Source: CAZYQW01 sp964649825
GTDB taxonomy: Bacteria > Planctomycetota > B15-G4 > JADJEK01
NCBI GenBank assembly: GCA_964649825.1
Contig: CAZYQW010000084.1
Span: forward strand, 123,324-187,323
DNA length: 64,000 bases
Direction: 5' to 3'
Below the pieces are notes generated by a model. That model saw only the letters and a list, made by a program, of their open reading frames with translations. It was not told the origin of the DNA and did no database searches. Below are positions 42,257 to 51,432 of the stretch, piece by piece (the first letter of the stretch is position 1; every line of letters starts with the position of its first letter). The translations under genes and the position numbers were made by a program.

Positions 42257-44044
42257 ATGAGAGAACCGAGAGACTGGAGCGCGGAGGAGTGGCGAGCCAT
42301 CGAAGTGTTCGCCGGATTCATCGAGCGTGAAGCTCGGGGGGAAGACGCTTCTTTCGAGGTTCTCCTCGAGGGGAATCCGGACCTCAGGGACATCCTGATC
42401 CGGCTGAAGAGGGGGCGGCGGACGCTCTTGCGGACCGTCGAACATCGGGGGGGGGGTGGCGCGGCGCGACGATCCCGCAAGGGGCCGTCGGCCGCGGCCA
42501 CCTCCGCCTTTTTTCTCCTGCTCGCCGCGTCCTTCGTCACGGTGTGGCCTTTCTCCTCTCCGGCGCCGCCTTCGAGAGACGTCGCGCAGGCGGCGGCCCG
42601 CTTCATGGACGCGGGTCTGGAGGTCGGCAAGTGCCTGCACCGTGCCGCGAACGCGGGTTCCGGCGTCGCGGCGTCGCTCGAGGACTCGAGCGTCGCGTCG
42701 CTCGCGATGTTCCATGCCGTCCGGAAGGAGCTCGGCGGGCGGCTCGCGGCGAGAAGCTCGGATCAGGATGCCGAGTACACGATCCTTCTACACGACCTCG
42801 AGGCGAGGTTCTCGGACCAGCAGCGGCGTCTCTTCCAGGAGATCGTCGAACGCGGTGACAAGTGGCCCAAGAGCGTCGATCCCGAGCTCTCGGCGCTCGC
42901 GGTCTCGTTGGCCGAAGTACCCGAGGAGGTGTTGGCCAGCTTGCCGGAGCTCGCGCAGGCGCTCTACTCGCGCCTCCGTCCCCATCGCTCCCTGACGTTG
43001 AAGGTGATCGATCGCGACCACGATGGAATCGAGATCCGCGAGGTCGATGTCTATGTGCAGAGCGTCAATCCCTTCACTGGGGCATTCGGTCCCTACCAGT
43101 ACGTCGGCCGCCCGCCGACGATCTCGGGGCTCCCGCTCGGTGACGTGCGGCTCACCGCCATCGCTCGCGCGACCCCCCGGTACTCCGAGCTCCGACTCTT
43201 CGTCTACCCCGGCCGAACAGCGCCTCACCAGGTGATGTTCCTCCGTTCGACGAACCTCGCCACGTCCGGCATGGTTGCGTTTCCCGACTCGGAGGTGCTC
43301 TTCGGTCGGCCGGCGCACCGTACTCTTCCGCGGGCCCACTTTCCCGGTCGGAGCGAACCGGTCGCGAGCTTCTGGATCGACCGCCGGGAGACGTCCTACG
43401 CGGAGTACGCGAAGTTCATCGCGGATCTGTCCGCGCATCCGTCGTGGTTCGAATTCGACGACGGGACCCGAATCGTTCCGTTACGGCTGGCCGCGCCGTT
43501 CACGTCGACCGGAACCCTCGCGAGCGACGTCGCGAGCAACCACGCACTGAGTCGGGTGTCCTGGTCCGAGGCCGTGCTCTACGCGAATTGGGCGGGAAAG
43601 CGCCTGCCGACCGAGCGGGAATGGGAACGAGCGGCGGAAGGTCCCCTTGCCGCGACTCGGGAGTACCCGTGGGGAGACACGTACGACGAACGCTGCGTCA
43701 CGAAGTCGAGCGCGGGTGCGACGCTGTACTCGAACGCCCCGGTGGACGGTGAACCGGCCGGTGCGACACCTCTTGGTATCGTCCGCATGGCGGACGGAGT
43801 GTCGGAGTGGGTGGAGGACGCCTTCGTGTGGCCGGCGTCCGATCGAACGACTCCATTCCTGGAGCTCCAAGCCCCGGAAGGACTGAAACTGAACCGTGCC
43901 GCCCGGGGTGGGGAAACCGAGGCGCTCGGCCCGCAGAAGTGCCTCACCGACGTGAGGCGCGGAGCGGGTGTCGATGGACGAAGTACTACAATCGGAATTC
44001 GCTGCGCCAAATCGTCTTATCCTGCAATCTCATCGGCACGGTAA
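42257..44044 (+). CDS. Membrane protein with C-terminal FGE-like domain, no kinase domain
   Basis: 595 residues. A short cytoplasmic part (MREPRDWSAEEWRAIEVFAGF, DPDLRDIL-type helices), a membrane helix at about 85-105 (AFFLLLAASFVTVWPF), a helical sensor region, a beta domain, and an FGE/SUMF1-like domain at about 365-585 (ASFWIDRRETSYAEYAKFI, VSWSEAVLYANWAGKRLPTEREWERAAEG, IGIRCAK). It parallels the C-terminal half of the kinase at 29.8-32.7 kb but without the kinase. Only one Cys lies in the final FGE block, so catalysis is unlikely. ATG 42257 has GGGAGCGGGAG upstream. Confidence 0.82.
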   Translation: MREPRDWSAEEWRAIEVFAGFIEREARGEDASFEVLLEGNPDLRDILIRLKRGRRTLLRTVEHRGGGGAARRSRKGPSAAATSAFFLLLAASFVTVWPFSSPAPPSRDVAQAAARFMDAGLEVGKCLHRAANAGSGVAASLEDSSVASLAMFHAVRKELGGRLAARSSDQDAEYTILLHDLEARFSDQQRRLFQEIVERGDKWPKSVDPELSALAVSLAEVPEEVLASLPELAQALYSRLRPHRSLTLKVIDRDHDGIEIREVDVYVQSVNPFTGAFGPYQYVGRPPTISGLPLGDVRLTAIARATPRYSELRLFVYPGRTAPHQVMFLRSTNLATSGMVAFPDSEVLFGRPAHRTLPRAHFPGRSEPVASFWIDRRETSYAEYAKFIADLSAHPSWFEFDDGTRIVPLRLAAPFTSTGTLASDVASNHALSRVSWSEAVLYANWAGKRLPTEREWERAAEGPLAATREYPWGDTYDERCVTKSSAGATLYSNAPVDGEPAGATPLGIVRMADGVSEWVEDAFVWPASDRTTPFLELQAPEGLKLNRAARGGETEALGPQKCLTDVRRGAGVDGRSTTIGIRCAKSSYPAISSAR

Positions 44045-44110
44045 GAAGTCGAGACGCTGCCTACAAACTAGGGAGGCCCCCCATCCGATAGGAAGCTGGA
44101 TGAGAACGAC

Positions 44111-44695
44111 TTGAGAGAGCTGATCGTGTCGGCGCGGAGCGGTGATCCCAACGCGCTGTCTTCGCTGTTACGTATCTGTGACGTCTGGATCCGCCCCAGA
44201 ATCCGCCGGGCGCTCGGTGCTATGCGCTCGAGGGCGGACATCGAGGATTTGGTGCAGGAGGCGTCGAGTCGGATCGGTAGCGGCCTCGCCCAATTCGAGT
44301 TCCGTGACTCGCGCCGGTTTCGGGCGTGGATCTTGTCCATTGCACAGTCCGTCGTCGAGGATCAGCGGGCGCGCGACGAAGCGAGCCGGCGAGACATTCG
44401 GCGGGACGTGTCGCTCGACGATCCGAACCAATCGCACCACGAGCCAACGATCGGAGAACGGCCCGGCGACGATCCCGTCGTGGTCCGAGAGTTCGTTCGG
44501 GCGCTGGAGCAGGCGATCGCGAGGCTCGAACCGAGGCTGCGCCGGGTCGCGGAGCAGCATTATCTGAACGGGCTCTCCATGCGCGACCTCAGCCGCACCG
44601 AAGGAGTCAGCCTCTCGCAGGTCTACCGGCGCCACGCCGAGGCGACCGCGCAGCTTTCGATGATGCTCAGCGAATGGCGCGATTGGGGACGCTGA
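44111..44695 (+). CDS. ECF-like RNA polymerase sigma factor
   Basis: 194 residues starting at TTG 44111, with GGATGAG upstream. Region 2 covers about 5-85 (ALSSLLRICDVWIRPRIRRAL, DIEDLVQEASSRIGSGL, RRFRAWILSIAQSVVEDQRR-type helix) and region 4 about 130-190 (ALEQAIARLEPRLRRVAEQHYLNGLSMRDLSRTEGVSLSQVYRRH). It follows the FGE membrane protein by 66 bases. Third sigma gene of the window. Confidence 0.82.
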   Translation: MRELIVSARSGDPNALSSLLRICDVWIRPRIRRALGAMRSRADIEDLVQEASSRIGSGLAQFEFRDSRRFRAWILSIAQSVVEDQRARDEASRRDIRRDVSLDDPNQSHHEPTIGERPGDDPVVVREFVRALEQAIARLEPRLRRVAEQHYLNGLSMRDLSRTEGVSLSQVYRRHAEATAQLSMMLSEWRDWGR

Positions 44696-44781
44696 CTCGC
44701 GCGCGGCTCGAAGGGCGGAGCTCGTCGACCACGCCTCCAGGCCCTCCGGGCCACGCGATCTCCTCGGAGAATGACCGTGGA

Positions 44782-45021
44782 TCACAGGGGATCGTAGGGG
44801 ACCAGATAGACGCGCCCCTCATCGTTCTCGTATCGCCAGAACAACGTCCCGTTCTCGTCCTCCCAGATCCCGATGTACTCGAAGCCCGGCGGGGGCGCGG
44901 GGGGCACGCCCTCGGACGTCGCCGTGATCTCGTCGATCACCGTCGCCGCCACGGACGAGGTGCCGGCGGCCAGGTAGGCGGTCACGAGCGCCGATGCGAT
45001 GAAACACAGTTTCGTCTTCAT
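44782..45021 (-). CDS. Small secreted protein (79 aa)
   Basis: 79 residues. Signal peptide MKTKLCFIASALVTAYLAAG with cleavage near SSVAA. The mature part is about 55 residues, acidic and aromatic (GFEYIGIWEDENGTLFWRYE, VYLVPYDPL), with a beta-hairpin look. AAGGGAA lies just upstream of ATG 45021. No family recognised. Confidence 0.6.
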   Translation of the reverse strand: MKTKLCFIASALVTAYLAAGTSSVAATVIDEITATSEGVPPAPPPGFEYIGIWEDENGTLFWRYENDEGRVYLVPYDPL

Positions 45022-45469
45022 AGGATTCCCTTTTCATATCCGCCGGGTCCGTCGTAGCGGCCGGCGAAACGGTACTGGATGCATGGGACGTCGATGCCCG
45101 ACGTCATTCCGATGCGATGGAGGAAGCGCCCAGGAAACGCGGCGCGAACCCACCGCTTCTCGGTCCCCAATTGCCGGATCGAGGGATGAGCGCACCTGCA
45201 ATCTCGACTTTCTCCACAGTCATCCAATGTTCATTGGCCCTCGGATCGAACGTGCACGGAGGGCCGTCGTCCTTTGGGTTCCATGCGTCGAGTTCCTCGC
45301 GTGCCTCGAAGAACTCGAAGCGGCTCCGCTCGATGTCGTGCTGCGACGAGGGCGCACGAGTTGCATCTCCATCCGTGCCGATTTGTCGGACCCGTCCTCG
45401 CTTGCTAGGATCCGGCGCGCGCGGCTCGAACGGCCGCGCGGTGGTTCGACCTTGGCGGGGGACTGATTC
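45022..45469. other. Stretch without a confident gene
   Basis: 448 bases between divergent genes. The minus strand frame ending at 45104 reads as plausible protein over about 80 codons (EFFEAREELDAWNPKDDG, TFDPRANEHWMTVEKVEI), but no ATG, GTG or TTG begins it, so it may be a gene remnant. TAGGAT at 45406-45411 is a likely -10 box for the FG-GAP gene, giving a leader of about 50 bases. Confidence 0.35.
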
Positions 45470-47110
45470 GTGAGCACACGCCGACTCAACACGATCGCCT
45501 TCGGGCTCGGACTCGGGCTCTTCGGCGGCTCCGATGCGATGGGTCAGGAGCTTCTGTTCAGCGTGACCGGCAACGCGCCCGGCAACGAACTCGCTTCGGC
45601 CGTGAGCGAGCTCGGCGACGTCGACGGCGACGGCGTTCCCGACGTCATGGTGGGTGCGCCGCTCATCGGGAACGGCCGCGTGCGCGTCTACTCCGGCGTC
45701 AACGGCGCGCAGCTCCTGAACATGACGGTGACACTCAATGGGGCGCGGTTCGGCCATTCCGTGGGCGCTGCCGGAGACGTGAACGGCGACGGGGTCGAGG
45801 ACGTCATCGCGGGCGCACCGAACGACGCGGACATGGGAGGGACGTTGACCGGTACGGCCCGCGTCCGTTCGGGGGCGGGCGGCGCGACGATCCGGGTCCT
45901 CGAGGGGAGCGGCAACGGCGATCGGTTCGGCTGGTCGGTCCACGGCGCGGGGGACGTGGACGGCGACGGCGTCGAGGACGCGATCGTCGGGGCACCGCTC
46001 GCCGAAGTGGGCGGCGCCTCGAACGTCGGAACGGCGTCGATCTACTCCGGCGCGAACGGTGCCGGGATTCGAACCTTCGTTGGTCTCGATCAGGAGGACC
46101 AGTTTGGCTGGTCGGTGAGCGCCGCGGGGGACGTGGACGGCGACGGGTTCGTCGACGTGATCGTCGGTGCGAACCAAGCCGACCCGTTCGGTCAGCCGAC
46201 CGGCACCGCGACGGTCTACTCCGGCGCGGACGGCTCGCTCCTGATCGGATTCTTCGGCGCGGCCGCGCTCGACGAGTTCGGCGCGGCGGTGAGCGGAGCC
46301 GGCGACGTCGACCAGGACGGACACGATGACGTGATCGTCGGAGCCCCGTTCGCGGCCGATTCGCTGGGTCGAGCGAGCGTCTTCTCCGGGGCCGGAGGGC
46401 CGCTCCTGTTCCAGTTCTCCGGCGCCGCGGTAGGGGACGAGTTCGGTGCATCGGTCGGGGACGCGGCCGACATCGATCTCGATGGTCAGGACGACGTCAT
46501 CGTCGGCGCACCGGCCGCCGGACTCGGCGGAGTCGTCCGCGTCTACTCCGGCGCGAACGGCAAAGCGCTGCTGACGTTCGGAGCGGCCGCCGCGGGCGAT
46601 CGCTTCGGGCACGCGGTCAGCCGCGCGGGCGACGTGAACAGGGACGGATTCGGCGACCTTATCATCGGAGCGCCGCTCGAGGACGTGATGGGAGCGGATC
46701 TCGGGGTCGCGCGCGTCTTCTCCGGCTGCGACGGCGCGTTCGAGATCTACGGCGACGCCTGTCCCGGTTCCGCGGGCATGGCTCCCACGCTGGCCGGCCT
46801 GGGCTGCCCGAACAAGGGCAACGCCTACGGCCTCGAACTCGCGGGGGGGCCGCCCGGCGCGAGCGGGCTCCTCTTCTTCGGCGAGGGCCAGGCCCAGGTC
46901 CCGGTGGGCGGCGGCTGCTTCCTGCTGGTCGCTCCGCTGCTGGCGCCGGTCGCGTCGTTCGCGCTCGATGGATCGGGCAGCCAGAGCATCGAGGAGACGA
47001 TCGCGGCGAACCACATGCCGGGTAGCTTCTCCATGCAAGCGTTCATCACGGACCCGGGGACGCCGATCGGCTTCTCGACGACGAACGGGCTCGAGCTTAC
47101 GATCCCGTAG
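45470..47110 (+). CDS. Secreted FG-GAP repeat (integrin-like propeller) protein
   Basis: 546 residues. A short signal peptide (MSTRRLNTIAFGLGLGLFGG ... AMGQ) precedes about seven FG-GAP repeats at 25-425, each with a calcium-binding DVDGDGxxD loop and FGxxVSxAGD (examples FGWSVHGAGDVDGDGVEDAI, FGHAVSRAGDVNRDGFGDLI). They fold as a beta-propeller. The C-terminal 110 residues (LAGLGCPNKGNAYGLELAGG ... TNGLELTIP) are a planctomycete-type domain that also ends the M14 protein at 53 kb. GTG 45470 starts the signal peptide. Confidence 0.88.
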   Translation: MSTRRLNTIAFGLGLGLFGGSDAMGQELLFSVTGNAPGNELASAVSELGDVDGDGVPDVMVGAPLIGNGRVRVYSGVNGAQLLNMTVTLNGARFGHSVGAAGDVNGDGVEDVIAGAPNDADMGGTLTGTARVRSGAGGATIRVLEGSGNGDRFGWSVHGAGDVDGDGVEDAIVGAPLAEVGGASNVGTASIYSGANGAGIRTFVGLDQEDQFGWSVSAAGDVDGDGFVDVIVGANQADPFGQPTGTATVYSGADGSLLIGFFGAAALDEFGAAVSGAGDVDQDGHDDVIVGAPFAADSLGRASVFSGAGGPLLFQFSGAAVGDEFGASVGDAADIDLDGQDDVIVGAPAAGLGGVVRVYSGANGKALLTFGAAAAGDRFGHAVSRAGDVNRDGFGDLIIGAPLEDVMGADLGVARVFSGCDGAFEIYGDACPGSAGMAPTLAGLGCPNKGNAYGLELAGGPPGASGLLFFGEGQAQVPVGGGCFLLVAPLLAPVASFALDGSGSQSIEETIAANHMPGSFSMQAFITDPGTPIGFSTTNGLELTIP

Positions 47111-47206
47111 GCGTCCGCTCCGAAATCCGTTTCGACGTCCACCGAGCATCCGGGCTAGACTGTTGGGTTGTCTCGGCCCCTGGAGCCGCCCCGTCTCGGA
47201 GTCCCG

Positions 47207-48838
47207 ATGATCGTTCCCCTCGTTCTGGTGATGCCGCTCGTCTTCGCCCTCGCCGACGACCTGCCGCTCGACGTGCGTGACGCGCTTGCGACCGGCAGCG
47301 CATCGTCGATTCGCGCGCAAGTCCGCTTCCTGGCGAGTGATCTGTGCGAGGGGCGGGCCCCGGGGACACGCGGCGGCGAGATCGCGGCGAAGTACCTTGC
47401 CGCGCGGCTCGAGGGGATGGGACTCGAGCCGGCCGGCGAGGACGGCACGTTCTTCCAGCGGGTACCGCTGATCGGCGCCGAGACGCGAACCGAATCGGCC
47501 CGGGTCCAGATGAGCGCGGGCGGCCAGTCCTTCGACCTGCCGTTCCTCGACTCCTTCGTCGGGTCCGACCTGACGTTCGCGGAGACGACCGACGTGAGCG
47601 GCGAACTGCTGTTCGTCGGATACGGCATCGACGCACCCGAGCAGGGTTGGGACGACTACGCCGGATTGGACGTGCGCGGCCGCATCCTGCTGATGCTCGT
47701 CAACGACCCGCCGTCCGAGGATCCGAGCGTCTTCGGCGGGGCAGGGCTGACGTACTACGGGCGCTGGACCTACAAGTACGAGGAGGCGGCGCGGCGCGGC
47801 GCGGCCGGCGCGGTGCTGATCCACCGCAGCGACATGGCCGGCTATGACTGGACCGTGGTGAGGAACTCCTGGGGACGAGAGAAGCCCTACGTCGACAATC
47901 GCGGCAGCGGCGCGAACGACCTCAGGCTCGCCGCGTGGGTGCGCGATGCCGCGTTCGAACCCGTCCTCGCCCAGCTCGGGACGAGCGTTCAGTCGCTGGT
48001 CGATGAAGCCGTCGCGCCGGGCTTTCGTCCGCGCGACCTCGACGTCGCCGTCGACGTCCATCTCGAGACGCGAACGCGGGCGCTCGACACGAGCAACGTC
48101 GCCGGTCTGCTGCGCGGCGACTCTCGCGCCGACGAGGTCGTGGTCTACTCCGCTCACTACGACCACCTCGGCCAGCGCTACGAGCCGAAGGGCGACGGCG
48201 TCTACAACGGCGCCGTCGACAACGCGACCGGCTGCGGCGTCGTGCTCGAGGTGGCGCGGATGTTCCGCTCGATGCGCTCACCTCCGGCGCGGTCGATCCT
48301 GTTCCTCTTCGTCACCGCGGAGGAGGGCGGGCTGCGCGGCTCGGAGTACTTCTCCGACCGACCGACGGTGCCTCTCGACAAGATCGCGGCGAACATCAAT
48401 ATCGATTCGACGGTCGTCGTCGGGGACCCGCTCGACTACGAGCCGCTCGGCTACGACCGCTCGACCCTGAAGACTCCGATGGAGCGGGTCGCGCGCGCGT
48501 TCGGCGTGGGCCTCCTGCCCGACTCGCGGCCCGAGCAGGGCATCTTCTATCGCTCCGACCACTTCAGCTTCGCGAAGAAGGGCGTCCCGGCCGTCTATCT
48601 GAAGCACGGGCCGCGCTTCGCGGATCGACCGGTCGACTGGGGCGTGGACGCCGCCGATGACTACCGCCGCAACCGCTATCACCAGCCGGCCGACGAGTTC
48701 GACCCGAGTTGGGACTTCGTCGGAACCTTGAAGACGGCCCGCATCGCGTTCGCGCTCGGCGCCCTCGTGGCCAACGACGACGAGATGCCGGCGTATTTTC
48801 CCGGCGACGAGTTTCACCGCGCCCGATCCGAGCGCTAG
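47207..48838 (+). CDS. Exported M28 family aminopeptidase
   Basis: 543 residues with signal peptide MIVPLVLVMPLVFALADD. A protease-associated (PA) insert lies at about 105-260 (GELLFVGYGIDAPEQGWDDY). The M28 dinuclear zinc site is at SAHYDHLG (His), GAVDNATGC (Asp), TAEEGGLRG (Glu pair) and INIDSTV (Asp), with a late YRSDHFSFAKKGVPAVYLKHG (His). It releases N-terminal residues from peptides. ATG 47207 has GGAG 5 bases upstream; TTG 47168, just after a TAGACT box, is an alternative. A lipoprotein gene follows after 12 bases. Confidence 0.9.
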   Translation: MIVPLVLVMPLVFALADDLPLDVRDALATGSASSIRAQVRFLASDLCEGRAPGTRGGEIAAKYLAARLEGMGLEPAGEDGTFFQRVPLIGAETRTESARVQMSAGGQSFDLPFLDSFVGSDLTFAETTDVSGELLFVGYGIDAPEQGWDDYAGLDVRGRILLMLVNDPPSEDPSVFGGAGLTYYGRWTYKYEEAARRGAAGAVLIHRSDMAGYDWTVVRNSWGREKPYVDNRGSGANDLRLAAWVRDAAFEPVLAQLGTSVQSLVDEAVAPGFRPRDLDVAVDVHLETRTRALDTSNVAGLLRGDSRADEVVVYSAHYDHLGQRYEPKGDGVYNGAVDNATGCGVVLEVARMFRSMRSPPARSILFLFVTAEEGGLRGSEYFSDRPTVPLDKIAANINIDSTVVVGDPLDYEPLGYDRSTLKTPMERVARAFGVGLLPDSRPEQGIFYRSDHFSFAKKGVPAVYLKHGPRFADRPVDWGVDAADDYRRNRYHQPADEFDPSWDFVGTLKTARIAFALGALVANDDEMPAYFPGDEFHRARSER

Positions 48839-48850
48839 GAGACGACACCG

Positions 48851-49477
48851 ATGACGCTGCCAAGGAACCCGAGCCTGGCCACGCTCCTCTTGACCACCGC
48901 TCTCTTCGCGGGTTGCGACGAAGAGCGCCACGACGAGCCGGGTCGAACCGATGGCGCGGCCGCGACGGACGCCGCGGCTCGCCGCAAGAACCTGGACGCT
49001 CTCTACTCCGACGCCAAGCCGGCGACGCCGATCATCAACGTGCCGGATGGACTCGAGGTGAAGCTGAAGGAGCGCCCGCTCCAGGCGCGGAACATGGAGG
49101 AGAAGCAGAGGAAGCGCACCGAGAGCATCATCGCCTCGGCCGGCGGCGGCGCGCTGGGTCGGATGATCGCGTACAAGGACGGCACGGTGATCGTCCACCT
49201 GTTGACCGAAGGGAAGGACGGCAAGGCGGTGCTCCGCCGGTGCGACGTCCCGAAGTTGACCGCGAAGCTGTCCGGCGGCGCGAAGGGCGGAATCGACGAG
49301 TTCGAGCTGCTCCCCGTCCCAGACGCCAAGAAACCGAACGAGCCCCCCTACATGTTTCGCGGCATCATCCGTCAGGTCCTCGTCGGGAAGCAGCTCCATC
49401 TCACGGTCCTCGTTCCGCTCGAGGGAGCCGAGGAAAAGGTGATCTTCGTGATCCCCGAGGGGTACGAGCCGTTCTGA
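48851..49477 (+). CDS. Putative lipoprotein of unknown function
   Basis: 208 residues. Lipobox LFAGC ends a short signal (MTLPRNPSLATLLLTTALFAGC). The body is basic and helical in the middle (RNMEEKQRKRTESIIAS) then beta-rich (GTVIVHLLTEGKDGKAVLRR, LHLTVLVPLEGAEEKVIFVIP). No family recognised. AGGAG precedes ATG 48851, and it lies 12 bases after the M28 peptidase gene, so the two are likely cotranscribed. Confidence 0.7.
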   Translation: MTLPRNPSLATLLLTTALFAGCDEERHDEPGRTDGAAATDAAARRKNLDALYSDAKPATPIINVPDGLEVKLKERPLQARNMEEKQRKRTESIIASAGGGALGRMIAYKDGTVIVHLLTEGKDGKAVLRRCDVPKLTAKLSGGAKGGIDEFELLPVPDAKKPNEPPYMFRGIIRQVLVGKQLHLTVLVPLEGAEEKVIFVIPEGYEPF

Positions 49478-49538
49478 CTCGCGCGGCCGGGGGTATCCTG
49501 TCCTGCTTCCGCGCGCTGGGGCCTGAAGGATACCCGAC

Positions 49539-51431
49539 ATGCACCGACAGACTCCGTTCACTCGATTCGTCGACGACCTGGCGCGCACGTACGAGTCGCT
49601 CCATACCGCGATGGATGACGCTCTCTGGCGCGTGTACATGGGCACCGCGGCGGACCCGGAGGCGGCGCGCCACGACCTGAGCGCGAAAGAGGTGGCGGCC
49701 AAGGCATTCCTCTCCGAACCGGAACGGCTCCGCAGCGTGCGCGAGCAGCTCGCCGCGGCGAACGAGGCGGACGACGGGAACCGTCCGACGGACGACGAAC
49801 GGCTCGCGCTCGAGGGGTGGCTGCGCACGTTCGAGGCTCACGTCATCGAGAGCGCGGAAGCACGGCGGCTGATGGAGGAGATCGTCGAGGACGAGGCACG
49901 GCTCGCGCAGGCGCGCGACCAGATGACCCTCGGCTACGTCGACCCGGCGAAGGGCTTCCTTCCCGCGAGCTCGGTGAAGCTGTCGGTCCTCCTCGCCACC
50001 GACCCGGACGAGCAGGTGCGGCGCGCCGCGTGGGATGGTCTGAGGACGATCGAGACCGAGATGCTCGCGCATGGATTCGCCGAGATCCTGCGCAAGCGGA
50101 ACCGCCTGGGGCGCCTCCTCGGTGGTGACGACTACTACGACGCGACGGTCCGCCGGGTCGAGGGGTTGACGAAGGAGCAGGTGTTCGGGTTCCTCGACGA
50201 GCTCGAGGAGCGCACTCGAAGGCGCGGGGCCGACTGCCTGCGGGAGGTCGAATCGCAGCACGGCGCGGCCGCGCGCGATCCGTGGAACCTGCGCTACCTC
50301 GCCGTCGGCAACGTCACGACCGCGCAGGACCCGTACTTCCCGTTCGCGTGTGCGATCGAGCGTTGGGGCCGTTCGTTCGCGGGCCTCGGCGTCTCCTATC
50401 GCGGCGCGACGTTGGTGCTCGATCTCGTCGATCGAAAGGGCAAGTACGAGAACGGCTTCGCGCACGCGCCCGTCGTGGCGTGGCGTTTCCACGGCGAGTG
50501 GCGGCCGGCCCGGGTCCATTTCACTGCGAACGCGATTCCCGGCATGGTCGGGTCCGGACGCCGAGCCATGGAGACGCTCTTCCACGAGGGCGGCCACGCG
50601 GCCCATTTCGCCAACGTCGACATGCCCGCCCCGTGCTATTCGCATGAGGATGCACCGACGTCGGTTGCGTTCGCCGAGACGCAGAGCATGTTCCTGGACA
50701 GCCTGATCTCGGACGCCGATTGGAAGACCCGGTACGCGCGTGATCGACACGGGGCGACGATGCCGCTCGACCTGATCGAGAGGGGACTCGTCTCCGTGCA
50801 GCCGCTCCAGGCGTGGAACCTGCGCTCGATGATGACGGTCTGCTACGCCGAGAAGGCGCTCTACGAGCTCGACGACGACCAGCTCGTGCCCGACCGCATC
50901 CTCGCCACGCTGCGCGACGCCGAGCGGCGGCTGGTCCACTTCGGCGCGGGGAGTCCGCGGCCGGTGCTCTCGGTTCCGCACTTGCTGTCGAGCGGCTCGA
51001 GCGCCTATTACCACGGCTACGTGCTCGCCCAGATCGCGGTCGAGCAGACACGTTCCTATTTCCGGGAGCGCGACGGGCATCTGATCGACAACCCGCGGAT
51101 CGGTCCCGACCTTCGCGAGTCGTATTGGCGCGACGGGAACCGGTACCGCTTCACCGAGTTCGTCGAGCGTCTGACGGGCAAGCCGCTTGCGGCCGTCGCG
51201 CTCGCCGATCGCGCCAACCGCGACGTGGCGACCACGCTCGCCGAGGCGCGAGAGGAGATCCGGCACCTCGCCGGCGTCCCCGCGTTCGACGGCGTCATCG
51301 ATCTGGACGCGCGCGTCCGCGTCGTTCACGGAACCGAAACGATCGCGACCAACGACGGGGGGTTCGACGAGCTCTCCCGGTCGTTCGAGAGTTGGATCGA
51401 AGCCCAGGCCAGCCAGACGGAGTCCCCATAG
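49539..51431 (+). CDS. M3/M2-like zinc oligopeptidase
   Basis: 630 residues, almost all helical. The zinc site FHEGGHAAHF (HExxH at residues 349-353) is followed by EDAPTSVAFAETQSMFLDSL, whose Glu fits the third ligand of M3/M2 gluzincins. The C-terminal HGYVLAQIAVEQTRSYF matches the substrate-binding His/Tyr region of oligopeptidase F-like and peptidyl-dipeptidase-like enzymes. No signal peptide, so cytoplasmic. AAGGA precedes ATG 49539 by 8 bases. The EttA gene starts 1 base after its stop. Confidence 0.88.
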   Translation: MHRQTPFTRFVDDLARTYESLHTAMDDALWRVYMGTAADPEAARHDLSAKEVAAKAFLSEPERLRSVREQLAAANEADDGNRPTDDERLALEGWLRTFEAHVIESAEARRLMEEIVEDEARLAQARDQMTLGYVDPAKGFLPASSVKLSVLLATDPDEQVRRAAWDGLRTIETEMLAHGFAEILRKRNRLGRLLGGDDYYDATVRRVEGLTKEQVFGFLDELEERTRRRGADCLREVESQHGAAARDPWNLRYLAVGNVTTAQDPYFPFACAIERWGRSFAGLGVSYRGATLVLDLVDRKGKYENGFAHAPVVAWRFHGEWRPARVHFTANAIPGMVGSGRRAMETLFHEGGHAAHFANVDMPAPCYSHEDAPTSVAFAETQSMFLDSLISDADWKTRYARDRHGATMPLDLIERGLVSVQPLQAWNLRSMMTVCYAEKALYELDDDQLVPDRILATLRDAERRLVHFGAGSPRPVLSVPHLLSSGSSAYYHGYVLAQIAVEQTRSYFRERDGHLIDNPRIGPDLRESYWRDGNRYRFTEFVERLTGKPLAAVALADRANRDVATTLAEAREEIRHLAGVPAFDGVIDLDARVRVVHGTETIATNDGGFDELSRSFESWIEAQASQTESP

Positions 51432-51432
51432 C

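Noticed and set aside
45104..48166. 1020-codon open frame on the minus strand
   Set aside because: It mirrors the FG-GAP and M28 genes and is Arg/Glu/Asp-rich with no domain; high-GC coding strands commonly leave the antisense frame open.
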